This document shows, one piece after another, positions 58,537 to 64,000 of a stretch of 64,000 nucleotides of DNA (position 1 is its first letter; each line of letters begins with the position of its first letter). Made by a program: the position numbers and the translations under genes. Under the pieces are notes generated by a model. The model was not told where the DNA came from. It worked only from the letters and a program-made list of their open reading frames with translations, and made no database searches. The stretch spans positions 1,178,001 to 1,242,000 of the forward strand of contig JAECYW010000011.1 in assembly GCA_023014335.1 (NCBI GenBank). Direction: 5' to 3'. The DNA comes from Galerina marginata (Eukaryota; Basidiomycota; Agaricomycetes; Agaricales; Galerinaceae).

Positions 58537-58828
58537 CGTGATTAGTGGGCTGTTGTATTTCTATATCTTGCAATGCACCGACTTTCGAGAATAGCCCAAA
58601 CTGAATTTTTGGGGTGTATCCAAGAAGGAAGATGGTAATGAATATCCGAAATATCTTGAACAACAACAGGTGCATAAATGGGGCAAGATCAGTAGTACAT
58701 TACATTACACTATATAACGGTCAAGTTCCAGAAAGGCGACAACGTACTCTAGGTATAAGCAAGGTCACCAGTAAGTAGTGCCATACGCTCCTTCCATCTG
58801 CGAATCAAAGAACAGGCACAAAATTCGG

Positions 58829-59691
58829 TCAGTGACACGCCATACCCTTCCCCGAAGCCGTCTCCGCGAGGATAGCATCCACATTGATAGTGGACCCAAA
58901 GACGTAATGCCCAAGAGCAGCTCCGACGACAACAGCAGCGATTAGGTATGCCTGTCCCACACCAAAGTCGGTTCTTCAGTTTCAGAGGTACCAACACGAG
59001 CGAGATAGATATAGACAAACGCACATTATACGTCATGAACACCAGCATGAGGAAGAAGCTGAGAAACACAGTGGTGCCATACACCGCGGCTCTTAGGGCA
59101 CGGGTTACAGGGGGTACCGGGACTCTACACACACACGAAAAAAATTGTGTTTCGCTTGAGCTTGCATCTTCGGTAATCCCAGTACGGAGTGTCGGAAAGT
59201 AACTCACCCTGCAAGTGATTTCACAATCAGCCTTCGCCCAGACAACAGCCCAGACTCCTCATGATCAAGATCGTGAGCGAGAGCGAGATAAGTACCTTCA
59301 GGACTCGCGCTCGCCAGCCTCGGGGTGCCCGCCCCGTTCCCATTCCCGCCTCCACTTCCCCTACTACTCTCCCTCCCTCGCCCGGTCTTGCCCTTACTTT
59401 GATTTTGCAAAGCCAAGGCAATATGCACATCAAGCCTACGCTGGAACACGCGCAGATACTCATACAACACGCCCAGCAGGACGATGGCGATGCATGAGCC
59501 GAGGAAGAAGGAGGTGGATGTGACGTGCCAGCTGCGGAAGACGATGCAGGTGTCGATTATGTCGGTGTTCCTGTGGGTTTGGGTTGGGTTGGGTTGGGTT
59601 GGGTGGGTTTGGGGTTGGTTAGTGTATGTGCTTGAGAGGTTAGACTGACTGACCAGAGCATGTTCATTTTGCATCGCATGGGCATGGCCAT
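58829..59691 (-). CDS. CTR-family copper transporter
   Basis: Imports Cu(I) as a trimer, at the plasma or vacuolar membrane. Exon 1 encodes MAMPMRCKMNMLW, a methionine/cysteine-rich copper-binding N-terminus. After an intron containing a GGGTT microsatellite, NTDIIDTCIVFRSWHV leads into TM1 (SFFLGSCIAIVLLGVLY). A long Gly/Ser-rich cytoplasmic loop follows. TM2 contains MLVFM, the conserved MxxxM pore motif, and TM3 contains GAALG, the GxxxG packing motif. The C-terminus GMACH provides the usual Cys/His copper-transfer site. About 190 residues. Frame is clean. The short Met cluster resembles CTR2/CTR3-type proteins rather than long CTR1. Confidence 0.92.
59576..59620 (+). repeat. GGGTT microsatellite in the CTR intron
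   Basis: About five GGGTT units plus GGGTTT and GGGGTT variants. The G-rich strand is the plus strand, which is the template of the CTR gene, and could form a G-quadruplex. Confidence 0.8.
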
Positions 59692-60299
59692 TTCGTGCGC
59701 TGCGTGTGCGTGTGCGGAGTGGTCCATTGTCCTGGTGGTGGTGGTGGTGGTGGTGGTGGTAGCGAGGAAGGAAAGGTAGTGATGGTAAGGCGGGATTCGG
59801 AGTGGACCCGATGCCCGGCCATCCTTTCCGCTTTCATAACTCTCATTGAGGGTGATGCTGGATTCTGGGCAGTTCCTCGCTTAAAAACTCAGCACTCGTT
59901 TCCAACGAAAGATATACATCAAGGTGTCGGGGTGCTTTGAGCATGAATGATATTTCACTATGGCTTTCGAATTTCGAGTTTTTTTTCTAGAGCGTGATGT
60001 TCCTCCCTTTCCTGCTCCCTTTGGTTAACGAGGAGGCTAGCTCAAACCGACGAAACGAAGACGAATAAGAATTGTAAAGCTCAGTTATACTACGAACAGC
60101 ACCGTCCAGGCATCGGCGAAACTTTGGCCAAACCAGCTAATTCTTTGGGTATAAGTATGAGAGTACAAAATATTATCCGTTATAACTGTCCGTGACACTC
60201 CAAAAATATTGAAGAAAATTCGACATGTACAGAGGAAGAACGAAATCGAAAAATCCATCAGCGAACCGACGATTCAAGAGGGAATGGAAATTTAGTCCT
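59692..60299. other. Intergenic, CTR promoter and 3' flank of the RAD23-like gene
   Basis: About 600 bp; aside from the GGT run nothing is recognised. Copper-regulatory elements would be expected, but I cannot single one out. Confidence 0.5.
59733..59760 (+). repeat. GGT trinucleotide microsatellite
   Basis: About nine GGT units just upstream of the CTR start codon, in its promoter or 5' UTR. Confidence 0.85.
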
Positions 60300-62456
60300 C
60301 TAGAATAGACTCCAAATGCATAATAGAACAACTCCGGCTCCTACGACAGGGACTCGTAATCGGGCTAACCATTGTCGGAAGCCAGAAATTTCAGGAACTG
60401 TTACGACCAGTGAATGGCCGGTAGAAGGAATTTCCGAATCCGACGCCATTGGTAAAGGGTTTTGTTTCTCCTCGTGTGTTTTTCCTCCTTCAAACTGTAA
60501 CAGGCCATTCAGTTTAGGAACAAATGTGGATTACAGAAGCCGATAGACAAACCTTGAGGTGGACCGTAGCCGTAGACTCATTTGAATCCTCCTCGTCTGA
60601 TAAATGCGCTGTCAGGGGGGCATCTTCAGGTCGGAAGACTGGTCTTGCGAGAATAGGGGCTGTAAATTGAGTAGGCATCCCCGGTAGAGCCGTCTAAAAT
60701 TCCATGCATAGTCAAGCCTGAGTGCGATCTGACGAAGAACAGAAAAAAAAGCCTCACATCCCAACGATCAACAGCTTCATCGCCGAAGCCACCAATCAAG
60801 TAGTTGGCGGCATGCTCCTCGTTTTTGTCACAAATAAGATACGCCTCCACAGCTTTCTGCCTATCAAACCCAAGTTCTACCAGCTGAGTAATATGATTTA
60901 AATGTCAGGAAACGGTCCAGAAGTAACCAACTTGGAGAGCAGCACTTACACGGTCTACAACGCTGTTCTCCGCAGGCTGTCAACACCGATTTCTGGAGAG
61001 TGGTTTGCTGTAATGCCATCTCAAATGGTAACGGGTTCGTTTTGATTCGTTCTGCCATTGCTGGATCCGTGCGTGCGATGGATTGGGTCAACCTTTCGCG
61101 GAATAAGGGGTCACGGATTGACCGTCCCAACGAAATGTCCTCGTTCGCCTAGAATATTTTCGTCAGATGCAAAATAGGGCAGAGGCTAAATTAACAAACA
61201 TCTGATCGGCTCTCGGTAAAATTGGTACTGAGTAAATAATCAATCGCAACGTCCTGCTTTTTATCAGAAACGAAATAAGCCTCAATGGCTTGCTTTTCGT
61301 TGAAACCCATAGCCATGATCTGTTTCGGGCGACTTGTCAGTCCGTCCAACACTTGATCAAAAGAAATGACACTGACGCCTTGAACCGATTCTTTGTCTTT
61401 GGCGCCAAGTTTCTGGAGGGTAGGATGTTCACCATCCGCTTGGATGCTGGCCCTGCCTATGAGCGAATCGAGCAAGGTAGGGTTCTGGGCGAGTTGCTGG
61501 CCGAATACAGGGTCATTCTGTGCGACTGGTATCAAGGAACATCTGGCGCATTGCTGGGTTGGTGCGAATTCTGGAAGCGAAGTCACCCATGCTTCCAGAC
61601 ATTCCGGGCCATTTTCTGTCTCGGCGTACATCTAAAGATATGTTTAGGTGGAATCAATCGCAATGGATGGCAGTACAGACCTGGTCGTGGTTTTGCTTAG
61701 ACGACGATGGGAAACTCGGTGGCTGCCAAGCTGATAAGGAGCTTGAAGAAGGTTGTGGATGGGGGACACTGTGAGCAAGTGGAGATAGCGCAGCCCATTC
61801 AGGCCGGTATGCCTACAGAAATGTCATAAGATGCATAAGAGGACGTGGAAGGCATGAGACCCACAACAGGAAGCTCTTGACTGGTCTGATCATTGTATCT
61901 GATCACTTCCTTTCCTTCATGATCCTATACATAAGTAAAATCATTTGATTGCACTGAAGACAACTGACCCTTTGGAGAATGGAAACATCTCGGATGGGAT
62001 GTCAGTATGTTGGAATAGATTCGATGGTGGCGGACGTTGCGGTGAGCGGTGAAGCCTGAGTCAGAGGAATGAGCATCCATTAACACCAGTTCCTACGGTA
62101 GGCTGCTAGGCTCACCTGCTTCGATACTAGGAGGACTAGGGTATCATCCTCCTTGGTCACTAACGCCTCGAGAATTTGATTATTCGTAAGCACTCGCCCT
62201 GGAGACAGAGGGGAAATAATGAGGAACGCCGGAACGCAACAGAGAAAAAAAGACTCGCCGGAATGGATTAACTTCTGGGTCTCTAGTGCATAACCCTTGA
62301 GCGCATTGATTTTGGCCTTGAGCCCGCCGACCGTGAGGCCAGGTGTTATATCGACCTAGAAAAATGTCATTTTAGGATGCATTTTCTCTACAACATCGAA
62401 GTGCATACCTGAAATTCCTCTTTTCGAGTGTCCTTGATTGTGATTTTTATAGCCAT
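60300..62456 (-). CDS. RAD23-like UBL/UBA shuttle protein with predicted C-terminal membrane anchor
   Basis: The N-terminal ubiquitin-like domain is clear: MAIKITIKDTRKEEFQ-VDITPGLTVGGLKAKI, QKLIHSGRVLTNNQIL, DDTLVLLVSKQ. After a Ser/Pro-rich linker comes DPVFGQQLAQNPTLLDSLI, like an XPC-binding/STI1 helix. A UBA domain follows (QIMAMGFNEKQAIEAYFVSD, VAIDYLLSTNF), then a second helix segment (PLFRERLTQSIARTDPAMAERI) and a second UBA (VELGFDRQKAVEAYLICD, AANYLIGGFGD). Two more exons splice in frame and end in RLRVPVVGAGVVLLCIWSLF followed by the stop. That is one hydrophobic helix at the extreme C-terminus, the form of a tail anchor. Rad23 proteins normally have no such anchor. Some central junctions are uncertain. 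Confidence 0.7.
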
Positions 62457-63745
62457 GATAGTGAGAGACTTGGATCGGAGGAAAGAAGACAACACTATAT
62501 ATATACTCACTCGAGGCCATCCGTTGATGCCTCCAGGCAACGGACAATTTTGCGACGGAGCAACATATTGTGCCCCGAACATTCCATCGAGGACTGAAGG
62601 CGCTTAATTTCAGACATGCTATACGCACTGCATCTTCATGAAAAAATTTTTGGCTGTGCCGGGTCCGTTCAGGAAGGTCTCCACCAATCGATAGCAAAGC
62701 CATGCACGCACCTTATTTTGGGACAATAATGGGTTGCACTGGGGAGGCCTATTCTTCCCCAAGTTGATGAACTGTGGGTGGTAAGTAGAATGAGGTGAGG
62801 GCTAACGTAATTAACTATACACGGTTTAAAATAACAATGATAACGCTGATAGGCCAGCTTACTGCAAGTTTTCTTCGGTCAAACGAAGAGGCCGTTCGAT
62901 TTGCAGCCTTGAAACTAAAATCCAGATGCAATTGACTTAGCATAGCCATCATAGAAACCAATGCCTTTTCGATGAACGATATTAGTGCTTTGCCTCACAG
63001 TCGCCGAGTCCTCGACTTGAGCAGATGAACGTGCCTCTACACGTGTAAAGTTATTTATGTGTACCTCATCGCACACAGCGATGGCAGGTGGTTCATTTAA
63101 CCATCGGCAACGATGAGAAACGCACCACCGGCTGCACTTACGCGTGCTGGGTGAGCCTTGCTGAAGCAGCGTTATAATTTTGAACTTCGAAATAGGTTTG
63201 AGAGATTCTTAAAGAAACTACACGCCGATCACGATAATATAAAAAACCTAGGAAGTTGTTAGTTTCGACTGACTGCGGGTGACAAGGCAATAGTCGGGAA
63301 CTCACAAGTTGCGTCGCAGCAGGTTCCAAGTACGCTGAGTCGCTGCTCCGATATTAACGCGCTGAAGAAGTAGGGAAGACACACGGGTCCATGATGGGTA
63401 TACGAGGAGCCAGAGTCGGCCTGGCAGCTGGGGCCATTGACCTTCCGATAATTAATTATCAAACCGGGTGCTAAGGTTCCTGTTTGATATAATTGCTTTA
63501 CCCTCCGTTGCACAAGTGGACTGAGAATGCACCTCCAAGTGTCCATACACCTTTCGGAATGCCTTGGACCGCGGGCCACTTGAGCCCAACTTGGGCCAAT
63601 ATATTGCGCTTAAGTTCGACATCAGAGAAAGAAAACCAAGAACGAATACTAAGACGACTCACCAATGAATCACAGTTATCAAGGTAGAATATTCTGGTGC
63701 AGAGGTCGAATAGTAGCAATGGCCTGACATGTCTGTACCACGTAC
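62457..63745. other. Mostly unresolved region
   Basis: About 1.3 kb. Minus-strand pieces at 63498-63630 (LKRNILAQVGLKWPAVQGIPKG...) and 63138-63579 look partly protein-like and may be exons of an unrecognised gene. I could not build a consistent model. The RAD23-like promoter should be at the left end. Confidence 0.35.
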
Positions 63746-63976
63746 CTATTCAGTCACCATGTAGGACGCGACCTTCCCGCTGAAGGTCCCCAGATACCAT
63801 CCCAAAACCAAACCTCCCAGCCCATCATACAGTAAAACCCCCAGCAGCGCGTTCCGCTTCTTATACAACCTCGCATCACCCCTACTGATCGTCAACCACT
63901 TCAGGCCAGCTAACAAAGCGAGCAAAACCCTAACGGGAGCGCTTGCGTGAAGGAACTGGTTCTCCTCCATGGGCAT
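63746..63976 (-). CDS. Small membrane protein of unknown function
   Basis: 76 residues from MPMEENQFLHASAPVRV. There are two hydrophobic segments, VRVLLALLAGLKWLTI and ALLGVLLYDGLGGLVLGWYLG, with a basic loop (RGDARLYKKRN) between them. It ends MVTE. The stop follows a GTGACT that could instead be a splice donor, so further exons are possible, and a more upstream start outside the window cannot be excluded. No family recognised. Confidence 0.5.
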   Translation of the reverse strand: MPMEENQFLHASAPVRVLLALLAGLKWLTISRGDARLYKKRNALLGVLLYDGLGGLVLGWYLGTFSGKVASYMVTE

Positions 63977-64000
63977 GTAGGAAGTTGAGATATCTAGAGC

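Noticed and set aside
59576..59620. Interstitial telomere repeat
   Set aside because: The unit is GGGTT rather than TTAGGG, and it lies inside an intron.

Overview
The window looks like a gene-rich piece of a filamentous basidiomycete genome, most likely an Agaricomycete. Genes are dense and split by many 45-70 bp GT-AG introns. Several encoded families are typical of mushroom-forming fungi: a TPR-CHAT protein, a basidiomycete-type F-box protein, a cAMP-receptor-like GPCR, a DUF6593-like protein and a CTR copper transporter. All names come from reading the sequence by eye; no database search was run.

Layout. 1-563 is the 3' end of a cytochrome P450 whose last codons are interrupted by a 2.6 kb long-TIR DNA transposon (510-3142, 6-bp target duplication). 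3.6-7.5 kb: an arrestin-related adaptor (minus). 7.5-11.9 kb: nearly gene-free. 11.9-15.0 kb: sphingosine-1-phosphate lyase (minus) and prefoldin subunit 4 (plus), divergent over about 108 bp. 15.4-20.2 kb: a large minus-strand gene that fuses an Hsp70/Hsp110-like ATPase domain to TPRs and a CHAT protease domain. 20.8-22.1 kb: a coiled-coil protein. 23.0-26.3 kb: muskelin. 27.4-31.2 kb: a secreted subtilase. 31.5-32.9 kb: mevalonate diphosphate decarboxylase. 33.6-34.8 kb: a class III sirtuin, convergent with an F-box gene (34.8-37.4 kb). 38.7-39.2 kb: an unknown gene, then a GPCR (39.3-41.0 kb), histone chaperone CHZ1 (43.0-43.5 kb) and a DUF6593-like proline-rich protein (44.1-46.3 kb).

47.1-52.0 kb is a diverged tandem array of about 12 units, each with a hairpin-forming core. 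A 401-bp miniature two-LTR element (TRIM-like, 5-bp TSD) sits inside it. 52.05-56.25 kb is a LARD-type LTR element: 398-bp LTRs with no visible difference, 5-bp TSD, no coding capacity, lying about 70 bp upstream of a gluconokinase start codon. The end of the window carries gluconokinase, proteasome subunit alpha-4 (yeast alpha3), a CTR copper transporter, a RAD23-like UBL/UBA protein with a predicted C-terminal membrane anchor, and a small membrane protein.

Quality caveat. Between about 17 and 46 kb many genes need single-base corrections, nearly always removal of one base, to keep conserved reading frames. Housekeeping genes are affected (mevalonate decarboxylase, CHZ1, sirtuin), while genes at 3.6-14.4 kb and 56-59.7 kb are clean. 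Unpolished sequence is likelier than mass pseudogenisation, but this cannot be settled here. The most unusual biology is the Hsp110-like/TPR/CHAT fusion, followed by the tail-anchored RAD23-like protein and the nested repeat region at 47-56 kb.
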